Assembly (NCBI GenBank): GCA_024404275.1
Contig: JAKSQG010000042.1
Span: forward strand, 1 to 11,558
Length of the DNA: 11,558 bases
Direction of reading: 5' to 3'
DNA from: Clostridia bacterium
GTDB taxonomy: Bacteria > Bacillota > Clostridia > Christensenellales > Aristaeellaceae
Shown here: positions 1-7,548 of the stretch, one piece after another
How the letters are laid out: the number at the start of each line of letters is the position of its first letter
Numbering within the stretch: position 1 is the first letter of the stretch
Notes under the pieces: model-generated
The model's database searches: none
Told to the model about the DNA's origin: nothing
Seen by the model: only the letters and a program-made list of their open reading frames with translations
Translations under genes and position numbers: made by a program

Positions 1-27
1 GCCGCCGTCACCGCGGCGATCTTCCGC

Positions 28-822
28 TCATTCCAACGCATAGACCTTGCCCACATGGTCGCGGAAGGCCATGTCCACCCGGATATCCCGCTGCGGCTCG
101 ATGCCGCATTGGCGCAGGATACCGCACACCACGGTATACGCCAGGTCGGGCGTGTTGTTTTCGCCGCTCAGATGACCCAGCACCGCATGGCGCACGCCGG
201 TATCGTACAGGCTGCACAAAGCGGCGCCGCAGGCTTCGTTGCTCATGTGTCCTTTATTGGAAAGAATGCGCCGCTTGAGCGCCAGATTATAATGCGGATT
301 GGCCTGAAGCATGCCCACATCGTGGTTGCTTTCCAGCAGCACCAGATCGGCCCCCTGCAGCGCCTGCAGCGTATCCTTGCGGAAGACGCCGATATCGGTG
401 GCGGTGGCCACAGAGCGGCTGCCGCAGTGCACGCGGTAGCCCACCGGGGCGGCGGCATCGTGGGAGATGGCATAGGGCTCAATATAAAAATCGCCCAAAT
501 AAAAGCTGCCGTCAAACTCCCTGCGGCAGCCGGGCGGAACGGTGCCCACCGGGCGTTCCATCGCCGCCCACGTGGGGGCGTTGGCGTACACGGGCAGATG
601 ATATTTGCGGCTTAAAATGCCCACGCCCTTGATGTGGTCGCTGTGCTCGTGTGTGACCAGCACGGCGGAAAGCGTCTATGGCAATACACCGATGGAGGTG
701 AGGGCATCCGCCACGGCTTTGCCGCTCATGCCGGCGTCAATGAGCAGACGCGTATCGCCCGCGCCCACAAAAAGGGCGTTGCCGCTCGAGCCGGAATACA
801 AGGGACAGAATGTAAACTGCAT
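28..822 (-). CDS. walJ: WalJ/YycJ-type MBL-fold metallo-hydrolase, with internal TAG
   Basis: 264-codon gene of the metallo-beta-lactamase fold, WalJ (YycJ) branch, which in Firmicutes accompanies the WalRK cell-wall regulon; its length matches the B. subtilis protein as I recall it. The N-terminus (residues 1-48) has the family start with YSGSSGNA at 9-16 and LLIDAG at 26-31. The metal-binding HEHSDH motif lies at 58-63, and further metal-ligand candidates are H121 (ISHD), D143 (ATDIG) and H217 (GHLS); ESNHD at 163-167 and KGHMSN are also family hallmarks. Codon 49 is TAG (plus-strand 676-678), just before the metal motif, and the same frame continues without a shift. The start ATG at 820-822 is chosen because the family N-terminus begins there; AAAGGA lies about 12 bases upstream. 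It ends in TGA and is transcribed divergently from the XRE operon. WalJ and RlmH genes are often near each other in Firmicutes, which fits rlmH 1.5 kb away. Read with the standard code it would be a pseudogene; I favour a translated TAG. Confidence 0.9.
676..678 (-). other. In-frame TAG codon (codon 49 of walJ)
   Basis: On the minus strand the codons read CCA-TAG-ACG, giving LP-TAG-TLSAV directly before VTHEHSDH. The frame is open on both sides and no indel is needed. Relatives have a variable polar residue here, so Gln fits. Confidence 0.9.
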
Positions 823-894
823 GACAGGGTTTTTTCCTTTGTTAAAGGCTTGTTTAAGGCTTGTTAAGACTGAAAAAAGGCATCGTTGCGGCTT

Positions 895-923
895 ATTATA
901 GCATAGGGCACCCCCGCTGTCAA
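895..923 (-). promoter_or_regulatory. Consensus sigma-A-type promoter for walJ
   Basis: On the minus strand, TTGACA (plus positions 918-923) is followed after exactly 17 bases by TATAAT (plus positions 895-900). Both hexamers are perfect consensus. Transcription would start near 888, leaving a leader of about 65 bases before the walJ ATG. A 6-bp inverted repeat, CCCCCG/CGGGGG at 911-916 and 926-931, encloses the -35 box and could be an operator. Confidence 0.8.
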
Positions 924-947
924 AACGGGGGATTTTGCCCGCGGCAC

Positions 948-976
948 TTGCATCACCGGCGATTAAGTTGTAAACT
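948..976 (+). promoter_or_regulatory. Possible promoter for the XRE operon
   Basis: TTGCAT at 948-953 and TAAACT at 971-976 are separated by 17 bases, upstream of the XRE gene. The match to consensus is only partial, so this is a weak candidate. It is divergent from the walJ promoter, with the two -35 boxes about 24 bases apart. Confidence 0.35.
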
Positions 977-1004
977 GAAAGGGCTATTTCCAAGGAGGAA
1001 ACCC

Positions 1005-1637
1005 ATGACCGAAAACGAAATGCGCCCTGTTATGGCGCGCAACATCGCCCGCCTGCGCAAGCAGCTGGGCATGACGCAGGCGGAGCTGGCCGAAAAGCTC
1101 AGCTACAGCGACAAGACCGTCTCCAAATGGGAAAGGGGCGAAGGCCTGCCCGACCTGGTATCCGCCGCCCATCTGGCCGAGATCTTCGGTCTGCCGCTGG
1201 ACGCGCTGCTGCGGGATGAAAATGCCGAAGCCGCTGTATTTGATGAGGAAGCCGCAAAAGCGCAGCGGAACGCGCGCCGGAAGCTGATCTTGCTGTTATC
1301 GGTGGGGCTGTGCGTGCTGGTCTCTGTGCTGGCGTATTTTGCCCTCAGGCTGCTGCTGCCTTCCTTTAACCGTGCGTGGCTGTGCTTTTTGTACGGCGTC
1401 CCCGCGGCAATGATCGTTTGCATCGTGTTTACCTGCATCTGGTGGAAAAATCTGCTGCGGCTGGCCGCCATCAGCGGGCTCATATGGAGCATTGCCGCCT
1501 GTGTGCACATCACTTTTCCGGTATCACCGGTGTGGCTCATCTATGTGGTCGCCGCGGTGGTGCAGATGCTTTTTATCGCGTGGTTCCGTCTTTTGCATGT
1601 TCGCCGTATTGATCGGGCAGAAAGGGATAAAAAATGA
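1005..1637 (+). CDS. XRE-family regulator with C-terminal membrane domain
   Basis: 210-residue protein. Residues 10-70 form a Cro/C1-type helix-turn-helix domain with the usual features: ARNIARLRKQLGMTQAELAE, then KLSYSDKTVSKWERGEGLPD, then a helix ending LPLDALL. After an acidic linker (72-90) come about four hydrophobic segments, near 94-117, 125-146, 151-168 and 173-195, and a basic end (RRIDRAERDKK). Such membrane-anchored XRE proteins are common in Clostridia and are thought to control adjacent genes in response to membrane or envelope state; the signal here is unknown. I chose the ATG at 1005 because AAGGAGGA lies at 992-999 and the HTH family starts at this point; the open frame further upstream runs through the promoter region. 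It ends TGA and overlaps the HAD gene start by the ATGA arrangement. It probably regulates its own operon or the divergent walJ (inference). Confidence 0.88.
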   Translation: MTENEMRPVMARNIARLRKQLGMTQAELAEKLSYSDKTVSKWERGEGLPDLVSAAHLAEIFGLPLDALLRDENAEAAVFDEEAAKAQRNARRKLILLLSVGLCVLVSVLAYFALRLLLPSFNRAWLCFLYGVPAAMIVCIVFTCIWWKNLLRLAAISGLIWSIAACVHITFPVSPVWLIYVVAAVVQMLFIAWFRLLHVRRIDRAERDKK

Positions 1638-2284
1638 TTCGTGCCGCGTTATTTGATATGGATGGTCTTTTGTTTGATACCGAAAACCTGCACAACCTTG
1701 TTCTGGCCCGTCTGGGGGACGAATACGGTGCGCCCGTGACCTTTGAGATGCTGCTGGACATGCTGGGCACCAACGAGGATGCCTGCAGCATCTACCTCAG
1801 GGAGCGTTATCCCTTCCTTGACACCGCCGCCTTCTGGGCCGATTTTCACCGCGGCATTGAGGAATATGTCCGTGCGAACGGCATGCCCATCAAGACCGGC
1901 GCGAGGGAGATTCTGGACGCCTTGCGGCAGCACGGCATCAAGACGGCGCTGGTCACCTCCAGCCAGACCTCGGACCTGGAATGCTACATGGGGCTCAGCG
2001 GCTTCGGGGAGTGCTTTGACGTGTTTGTAACGGGCGATATGGGGCTGAAAAGCAAGCCCGAACCCGATGTGTACCTGCGCGCCGCCGAAAAGCTGGGCGT
2101 GTCCATCGGGGACTGCGTGGTCTTGGAGGATTCCCTCGCCGGTCTCACCGCCGGACGCCGCGCCGGCGCCACCACCATCATGGTACCCGACATCAAGCCC
2201 TACGCCGGTCCCTTTGTGCCGGTGACCGACCATGTGGTGCCCACCCTGCTGGAAGCGCGCGACCTGATATTGGAGAAGCTCTGA
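1634..2284 (+). CDS. HAD-superfamily hydrolase, beta-phosphoglucomutase-like
   Basis: 216-residue HAD phosphatase of the beta-PGM/phosphatase subfamily with a helical cap. Motif I is DMDGLLFDTE with nucleophile D8 and acid/base D10. Motif II is LVTSS around T108/S109. Motif III is the KSKPEPDVY lysine K141. Motif IV is VVLEDSLAG with E165 and D166 for Mg2+. The cap domain lies between about residues 16 and 85. It would remove a phosphate from a small phosphorylated metabolite or isomerise a sugar phosphate; the substrate cannot be told from the sequence. Its ATG overlaps the stop of the XRE gene (ATGA), and its own TGA overlaps the ATG of rlmH by one base, so the three are almost certainly translated from one message. 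Confidence 0.9.
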   Translation: MIRAALFDMDGLLFDTENLHNLVLARLGDEYGAPVTFEMLLDMLGTNEDACSIYLRERYPFLDTAAFWADFHRGIEEYVRANGMPIKTGAREILDALRQHGIKTALVTSSQTSDLECYMGLSGFGECFDVFVTGDMGLKSKPEPDVYLRAAEKLGVSIGDCVVLEDSLAGLTAGRRAGATTIMVPDIKPYAGPFVPVTDHVVPTLLEARDLILEKL

Positions 2285-2742
2285 TGGCGGTCGCGATCAT
2301 CTGTGCCGGCAGGCTCCGGGAAAAATACTGGCAGGACGCGGCATCGGAATACGTAAAGCGCATGTCCCGCTACAACAAAACAGAGATCATCGAGGTGGCC
2401 GACCAGCCCGAAACGGAGGGCGACAAGGCCATGAAAAAAGAGGGCGAAGCCATGCTGAGCCACGTGAAGCCCGATGACTTTGTGGTGGCGATGTGCATTG
2501 AGGGCAAGCAGATGGACAGCGTGGAGCTTTCCCGCCTGTTTGAAAAGAAAGCACTGACGGGCGGCCGCACGGTGTTTATCATCGGCGGCTCTTTGGGGCT
2601 CAGCCCCGAGGTCAAAGCCCGCGCCAACGAACGGCTCAGCATGAGCCGCATGACCTTTCCCCATCAGCTGGCACGCGTCATGCTGCTGGAGCAGATCTAC
2701 CGGGCGCACAAGATCCTTTCCGGCGAGAGGTATCACAAATAA
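2284..2742 (+). CDS. rlmH: 23S rRNA pseudouridine-1915 N3-methyltransferase RlmH
   Basis: 152-residue SPOUT-class methyltransferase that uses S-adenosylmethionine to methylate pseudouridine 1915 in helix 69 of 23S rRNA on the assembled 70S ribosome. The length fits the family (about 155-159). The C-terminal knot is very clear: TVFIIGGSLGLSPEV at 96-110, SMSRMTFPHQLARVMLLEQ at 119-137, and the characteristic final tail IYRAHKILSGERYHK. The N-terminus MAVAIICAGRLRE also matches. The start overlaps the HAD stop (TGATG) and the stop overlaps the recF start (TAATG). It ends TAA. The gene contains no TAG. Confidence 0.97.
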   Translation: MAVAIICAGRLREKYWQDAASEYVKRMSRYNKTEIIEVADQPETEGDKAMKKEGEAMLSHVKPDDFVVAMCIEGKQMDSVELSRLFEKKALTGGRTVFIIGGSLGLSPEVKARANERLSMSRMTFPHQLARVMLLEQIYRAHKILSGERYHK

Positions 2743-3842
2743 TGGTTATTTCGTCTTTGCGGCTGCAGGATTTTCGCAGCTATCACGGTCTGCTGCTGAC
2801 GCCGCCGGGGGGCATCACGGTGTTTGTGGGGCCCAACGGCACCGGCAAGACCAACCTGCTGGAAGCGGTACATTTGTGCTGTCTGGGGCGTTCCCACCGC
2901 GTAACGCAGGATAAGGACATGATCAAAAACGGCTGCCCCACCGCCGCCGTGCAGATCAAGGCGGTGCGAAGCGACGGCACCGACGAGGTGGGCATCCGCC
3001 TGTTTGCGCCGTAGCAGCAAAAACGCAAGGTGATCTACATCAACGGCAAAACGGCAGGACGCACCGGCGAACTGATGGGGCATGTGACCTGCGTGATGTT
3101 TTCGCCATAGGATCTGGACATCTGCCGCGGCGCGCCGCAGGGACGCCGCCGCTTTACCGATATGCTGCTGTCGCAGTGCGGGGCGGGGTATTATTACGCG
3201 CTGCAGCGCTATAACACCGCCCTGAAGCAGCGCAACGCCCTTTTGCACGACATTCAAAAGGGTGCTTCCGCCACGCAGCAGCTGGACGCGTGGGACGCGC
3301 AATTGGCTGCCGCCGCCGCGCCGGTGGTCAAAGCCCGGCAGTATGCCGCGCAGCAGCTGGACAAGCTCGCCCGCGGGCACTACGGCTATATCTCGGGACG
3401 CGATGAAGAAGTCTTTTCGCTGCGGTATGAATCCTGTCTGGCGGAGAGCATCAACCCCGAGGAGGACCTGCTGCGCCTGCTGAAGGAGGGGCGCGGGGAG
3501 GACATCCGCCGCGGCACCTCCTGCACGGGACCGCACCGGGATGACCTGCTGCTCGAATTGCAGGGGCATGACATGAAAGCCTTTGCCTCGCAGGGGCAGA
3601 TGCGCACGGCGGTGCTGTCGCTGCGGCTGGCGGAGCTGGACCTGCTGACCGAACGGCAGGGCGAGGCGCCGGTGCTGCTGCTGGACGATGTATTGAGCGA
3701 ACTGGACATCGGACGCAGGACAAGGCTGCTGGAACGCCTGAGCCACATTCAGACGCTGTTGACCTGTACAGACCTTTCCGACCTCGGCAGCGCCAAAGCC
3801 GACGCGATACTGAAGGTCAGACCCGGCGAGATCTCGGACTAA
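2742..3842 (+). CDS. recF: DNA replication/repair protein RecF, with two internal TAGs
   Basis: 366-codon SMC-like ATPase that loads RecA at single-strand gaps with RecO and RecR; the family is about 360-370 residues. The N-terminal MVISSLRLQDFRSYHG is typical. The Walker A loop GPNGTGKT is at 30-37, TGPHRDDL at 262-269, the ABC-type signature SQGQMRTAVLSLRLAE at 283-298 and the Walker B motif VLLLDDVLSELD at about 311-322 (DD at 315-316). Codons 91 (3012-3014) and 123 (3108-3110) are TAG. The stretch between and after them is plainly RecF: KVIYINGK, then VMFSP-TAG-DL, then RRRF. Under the standard code the protein would stop at residue 90, after Walker A only, and no start for a useful second piece is evident. 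It starts one base inside the rlmH stop and ends TAA. recF usually sits beside dnaN; here it is separate from it. Confidence 0.93.
3012..3014 (+). other. In-frame TAG codon (codon 91 of recF)
   Basis: Codons read CCG-TAG-CAG-CAA-AAA, giving LFAP-TAG-QQKRKV. This is the variable hinge before the KVIYINGK strand of RecF, in a run of glutamines, so Gln is a natural reading. There is no frameshift. Confidence 0.92.
3108..3110 (+). other. In-frame TAG codon (codon 123 of recF)
   Basis: Codons read CCA-TAG-GAT, giving VMFSP-TAG-DLDICRG. In RecF homologs this is the FSP-x-DL motif, in which x is usually Glu, Gln or Asp. A Gln or Glu readthrough would restore the motif exactly. Confidence 0.93.
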
Positions 3843-3864
3843 AAACAAAAAGGGGGGAGCGCGC

Positions 3865-4770
3865 GTGGGCGCGGCATTGTATCAGCTTTTCGCGCTCGGA
3901 GCGCGCTACCTGTTTATCATTCTGGCGCTGCTGGTGGTGCTGCGTGCCGCAAGGTCGCTGCTCCATGAGCATCACGAGCGTAAAAAAATACTCAAAAAGC
4001 TGCCCGACGCCGGCAAGGTGGGCGAGCTGCGCGATATCGAAACGGGCAGCTGCTACCCGCTGCCCCGTGAGGGCGTGCTGGGCGGCGGTCATGCCGCCGA
4101 TGTGCGCATCCGCGGGCTGCGCCGCCGCACGGCGGATGTGGCTTTTGTGGATGGCAAGGGACTGCTCATCACCCCCTGCCGCCGCGGCACAAACATTCAG
4201 CTGGACGGTGAAGACATCGGACGCGGCGTATACGCCCTGCACAATTCCGTGCTGACCGTGGGAAACCGCCGCTTTCTGGTGCGCCTGTTTGCCGGTCTGA
4301 GCGTGCCGCGCAGCGTGCGCTGGCAGGCCGCGGCCGAGGAGGAGCTGTACGCCCCCGACAACCGGCTGACCGAGGGCATTGTCTTCTGCCCGCCCGTGTA
4401 TGAGGAAACGGGCCCGCTGCCCGTCATGAACGCCCCGGTGTACGCCCCGCAGGCGTACGAAGCGCCGCAGTATGAGGAGGAAGAGCCGGCAGAGCCTGCC
4501 TTCCGCCGCAGACGCGCCGAGGGCAGTTATTACGACGCCGGCTCCTACACCGTGCAGGGGATGGATACCTCGGTGTACGACCCGGCCTCCTACACCGCGG
4601 AAGAACCCGGATATCCGACGGAGGAGGCTGTGTATCAGCCGCCTCAGTATCAGCCCGAAGAAGCCGTGTACACGCCGCCTGCTTATCAGGCCGAAGCACC
4701 CGTGTACACGCCGCCGCAGGAGAACACCGATACCCCTCCCCGCCGCAGAAGAAGCGAAAGGTGGAACTGA
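3865..4770 (+). CDS. Membrane-anchored FHA-like protein with Tyr/Pro-rich tail
   Basis: 301 residues, start GTG at 3865 with AGGGGGGAG at 3851-3859 five bases upstream. One hydrophobic segment (about 12-27) anchors it in the membrane, followed by a basic stretch. Residues about 52-145 resemble an FHA fold: VLGGGHAADVRIRG at 71-84, then RRTADVAFVDGKGLLITP, then LTVGNRRFLVRLF at 130-142. FHA domains usually bind phosphothreonine, but the classical Arg/Ser/Asn ligands are not clearly kept, so the call is FHA-like. Residues about 178-290 are low complexity, rich in Tyr, Pro and Glu, with repeated VY-x-PP units (EEAVYTPPAY, APVYTPPQ), and the end is basic (PRRRRSERW). It lies 22 bases after recF and just before the SEDS and PBP genes, similar to the FHA/rodA/pbpA/kinase clusters of Actinobacteria. 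A role as scaffold or regulator of septal or lateral wall synthesis is inferred. Ends TGA. Confidence 0.75.
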   Translation: MGAALYQLFALGARYLFIILALLVVLRAARSLLHEHHERKKILKKLPDAGKVGELRDIETGSCYPLPREGVLGGGHAADVRIRGLRRRTADVAFVDGKGLLITPCRRGTNIQLDGEDIGRGVYALHNSVLTVGNRRFLVRLFAGLSVPRSVRWQAAAEEELYAPDNRLTEGIVFCPPVYEETGPLPVMNAPVYAPQAYEAPQYEEEEPAEPAFRRRRAEGSYYDAGSYTVQGMDTSVYDPASYTAEEPGYPTEEAVYQPPQYQPEEAVYTPPAYQAEAPVYTPPQENTDTPPRRRRSERWN

Positions 4771-4773
4771 CGA

Positions 4774-6048
4774 TTGAAGCAAAAGAAGCGCCGCAACCCG
4801 ATCGACCTGCTGACAGGCGTCATGCAGGTGTTCTTCTTTGCGGCCTTTTTTCTGCTGTTCCTCAAGGATTGGTCGGTGGAAGCCCTCGTCATGGCGTTTG
4901 CCGTGCCCGCGCTTTTGTACCTGACCGGCGCCGTGCTGCCGCGGCTTTTTCCCATGGATAAGCTGCTGCTGGCACTGATCAATTTTCTGTGCGCGCTGGG
5001 CATACTGCTGCAGTTCCGCTACTCTGCCTCGCGCGGCTTCACGCAAGCCTTCAACTATGCGCTGGGGCTGGTCGCCATGATCGGCTGCTCGCTGATGGTG
5101 CGCCACATCCGCAGCTGGAAGCTGCTGACCGTTCCCATGATGCTGGCATCCTGCGGTCTGCTGGCGCTGCCCTTTGTCTTCCGCGCCGCCAACGCCGGCA
5201 AGGGCGCCACCGCGTGGGTGGGCTTTGGCAGCATGACCATGCAGCCCAGCGAGCTGGTCAAGATCCTGTATGTGCTGATATTGTCCTTCCTGCTGTCCCG
5301 CCGCCGCGTGGTGACCTCGATGATCTTTATCGGCGTGATGCTGGGCTTTCTGGTATTGCAGCGGGACCTTGGCACGGCGGCTATCTATGCCGGCACGGGG
5401 CTGGTGCTTTTGTACGCCGCCACCCACAGCAAGCTGCTCACCGGCGGCATCCTCGCGGGCGCCGCGGGCGGTATCTCGGTCATGTACCTGCTGTTCAGGG
5501 ACAGCTATTTTCTGACCGTGCAGAACCGCATCAACAACTGGCTGGACCCCTTTGCCACCTATGACAAGCTGGGCGGCGGCTATCAGATCGTGCAAAGCCT
5601 GATCGCCATCGCCAACGGCGGCTGGTGGGGCACGGGGCTGGGGCTGGGCAGCGCCGAAATGATCCCCGAATTCCGCACCGACTTTATCTTTTCCGCCCTG
5701 ATGAACGAGTTCGGGCTGGTGTTTGCCGCCCTCATCCTGTGCGTGTACATGCTCATCGTGCTGCGCTCCGCCGACATCGCCCTGCGCTCCGCCTCCGCGT
5801 TCCACGCGCTGCTCTCGACCGCCTGCGCCGCCGCCTTTGCGCTGCAGACTTTCATCATCATCGGCGGCATCACCAAGCTCATCCCCATGACGGGCGTCAC
5901 GGTGCCCTTCCTCAGCTACGGCGGCACCTCCATTGTCAGCTGCATGGCGCTGATGGGGCTCATTCAGGGCACGGCGGGGCTGAACGAACACCTTTTGAAG
6001 GAGGACCGCCGTCTGGCGGACACCCCTGGAGAGGGGGCTGCCCTGTGA
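4774..6048 (+). CDS. SEDS-family peptidoglycan glycosyltransferase (RodA/FtsW/SpoVE)
   Basis: 424-residue polytopic membrane protein with about ten hydrophobic segments. SEDS proteins polymerise lipid II into glycan strands and act with a class B PBP. Family motifs: MQPSELVKILYVL at 156-168, QRDLGTA at 196-202, the extracellular loop WLDPF...YDKLGGGYQIVQS at about 256-275 with conserved aspartates, GTGLGLG at 286-292 and the diagnostic LIPMTGVTVPFLSYGGTS at 369-386. I chose the TTG at 4774 because AAAGGTGG lies at 4757-4764, nine bases upstream, and it keeps the basic pre-membrane tail MKQKKRRNP. It begins three bases after the FHA gene. Its TGA overlaps the GTG start of the PBP, so the two should be co-translated. 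Whether it serves elongation, division or sporulation cannot be told from this sequence. Ends TGA. Confidence 0.93.
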   Translation: MKQKKRRNPIDLLTGVMQVFFFAAFFLLFLKDWSVEALVMAFAVPALLYLTGAVLPRLFPMDKLLLALINFLCALGILLQFRYSASRGFTQAFNYALGLVAMIGCSLMVRHIRSWKLLTVPMMLASCGLLALPFVFRAANAGKGATAWVGFGSMTMQPSELVKILYVLILSFLLSRRRVVTSMIFIGVMLGFLVLQRDLGTAAIYAGTGLVLLYAATHSKLLTGGILAGAAGGISVMYLLFRDSYFLTVQNRINNWLDPFATYDKLGGGYQIVQSLIAIANGGWWGTGLGLGSAEMIPEFRTDFIFSALMNEFGLVFAALILCVYMLIVLRSADIALRSASAFHALLSTACAAAFALQTFIIIGGITKLIPMTGVTVPFLSYGGTSIVSCMALMGLIQGTAGLNEHLLKEDRRLADTPGEGAAL

Positions 6049-7463
6049 AAAAACTGCGCCGGTGCATCCGCCTGATTGCGCTGATACTGACCCTGCTGCT
6101 GCTGGTGCCCATGGGGTATTCCGCCTACTCGCTGGTGGTATACGGAACACGGTGGCGCACCAGTGAATACAACACCTATCTGCGGTCGCAAAAATCCGCC
6201 GTCACGGCAGGCAGCATCCTGGACCGCAGCGGCGTGGTGCTGGCTTCCACCGGGGAGGACGGCAACCGCACCTATGCCGCCGATGCGGCGGTGCGCTCCG
6301 CCATGGTACACGTGGTGGGCGACAGTCGCGGCAACATCAAAAACGCCGTCGAAAGCTTCATGACCGAGTACCTGTACGGGCTCAAAATGTCCTTTACCGA
6401 ACGGCTGACGCAATTGGCGCGAAACGGCACCCTCCGGGGCGATACCATCACGCTCACCTGCAGCAGCGAACTGTCCGCCTACGCGGCGTCGCAGTTCCCC
6501 AAGGGCAAAAGCGGCGCCATCGTGGTGATGAACTACAAAACGGGCGAATTGATCGTGCTGGAATCCTTCCCCAATTACGATCCCACCACCACCGCCCGGG
6601 TCAGCAGCCTCATGGCGCTCAACCATGCCACACGCTGGCTGTCCGCCCCCGGCAGCACCTTCAAGATCGTCACCCTCGCCTCCGCCCTGCAGAACCTGCC
6701 GGGTGTCACGACCCGCACCTTTCAGTGCAGCGGACTGGTCGATTTCGGCTCCTCCCTGCGCATGGTGAGCGATTACGGCGGGGGGGCGCCACGCACGCTG
6801 TCCCTGCGCGCCGCCTTTCTGAAAAGCTGCAACTCCACCTTTTCCATGCTTGCCTACGATCTGGGCGACAGCCGGCTGCGTCAGACAGCGGCGGATTTCG
6901 GCATCGGCGACGATTTTACCTTCCGCGACCTGGTGGTGGAAAACAGCAGCTTTGCCAACAGCTCCGCCCCCCTGCTCGGCGCCGACCTCGGCTGGACAGG
7001 CGTGGGGCAGAACGAGCTGCAATTGACCCCCCTGCACATGTGCATGATTGCCTCCGCCGTCGCCAACAAGGGCGTCATGATGGAGCCGCGGCTGCTGCTC
7101 AGGGCCGAAACAGCGCTGGGCAATATGCGCACAGGCTATGAAGCCAAGGTGTACAAGCGTGTGCTGAGCGCCGAGGTGGCGCAATAGGTCAGCGACGCCA
7201 TGCGTCTGGTCGTCACCGACGGCACGGGGCGCAACGCCAACATCAGCGGTCTGGATATCCGCGGCAAAACGGGCACCGCCGAACTAGACAACAGCGAGAT
7301 CGACAACAGCTGGTTTGTGGGCTTCATCAACCGCGACGACATGCCCTTTGCCGTGTGCGTGGCCGTTGAAAAGGGCGGCACCGGCGGCACGACCGCCGCC
7401 CCCATCGCCCGTCACATCTTTGCATGGATCCGCGACCACGCGGCAACTTTGTCAGAAAAGTGA
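6045..7463 (+). CDS. Class B penicillin-binding protein (PbpA-like), with internal TAG
   Basis: 473 codons (472 residues), a short class B PBP resembling actinobacterial PbpA rather than the longer FtsI or PBP2. It cross-links peptidoglycan outside the membrane. One N-terminal membrane segment (about 8-29) is followed by the short dimerisation part with AGSILDRSGVVLAST (55-69), then GAIVVMNYKTGELIVLES (158-174). The catalytic motifs are PGSTFK with S204 and K207, SCN at 261-263 and KTGTAE at 408-413. Codon 381 is TAG (7185-7187), between the SxN and KTG motifs, so termination there would remove the KTG box and leave a dead transpeptidase. The sequence after it, VSDAMRLVVTDGTG, is the normal family continuation. 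Start GTG at 6045 overlaps the SEDS stop; GGAGAGGGGG lies at 6028-6037. Ends TGA, followed by a strong terminator. Partner of the upstream SEDS protein. Confidence 0.93.
7185..7187 (+). other. In-frame TAG codon (codon 381 of the PBP)
   Basis: Codons read GCG-CAA-TAG-GTC, giving SAEVAQ-TAG-VSDAMRLVV. Class B PBPs have a helix here of the type SEETAxQVxDMM, so Gln (AQQVSD) fits well. The frame is open on both sides. Confidence 0.93.
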
Positions 7464-7480
7464 CGGAGCCCCGCCCTTCA

Positions 7481-7510
7481 TTGACATCAAATTCAGCATA
7501 ATGGTAAGAT
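7481..7510 (+). promoter_or_regulatory. Promoter for the SDR/ACP-oxoamine synthase operon
   Basis: A perfect TTGACA at 7481-7486 is followed after 18 bases by TAAGAT at 7505-7510 (4 of 6 consensus). Transcription would start near 7517, giving a leader of about 30 bases before the ATG at 7549. The -10 box lies inside the terminator hairpin of the preceding operon. Confidence 0.55.
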
Positions 7511-7526
7511 TATGCTGAATTTTTTT
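7489..7526 (+). terminator. Rho-independent terminator after the PBP gene
   Basis: A perfect 14-bp stem (7489-7502 pairs with 7509-7522) with a six-base loop GGTAAG, its right arm running into a T tract to 7526. It lies 25 bases after the PBP stop and closes the long first operon. The stem is AT-rich but the geometry is classical. Confidence 0.88.
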
Positions 7527-7548
7527 GTGGGAAGAAAGGCGTGCTTGT

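Noticed and set aside
1..27. Start of a further gene downstream of walJ on the minus strand
   Set aside because: Only 27 bases remain and the ATG overlapping the walJ stop meets a stop after seven codons. Nothing can be supported.
2742..3842. recF, walJ, the PBP and the AMP-binding gene as pseudogenes split by nonsense mutations
   Set aside because: All disruptions are the same codon, no frameshifts occur and catalytic motifs are intact on both sides. Sense reading of TAG explains all five at once. The pseudogene reading remains possible for the AMP-binding gene alone.
5625..6044. 140-residue upstream extension of the PBP within the SEDS gene
   Set aside because: This part is Arg/His-rich shadow sequence in another frame of the SEDS gene. 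The GTG at 6045 has a good ribosome binding site and starts at the signal-anchor.
3817..6150. 777-residue minus-strand open frame opposite the FHA, SEDS and recF region
   Set aside because: It has biased, His/Gly/Gln-rich composition and no recognisable domain, and it lies antisense to well-supported genes. It is a GC-skew shadow.
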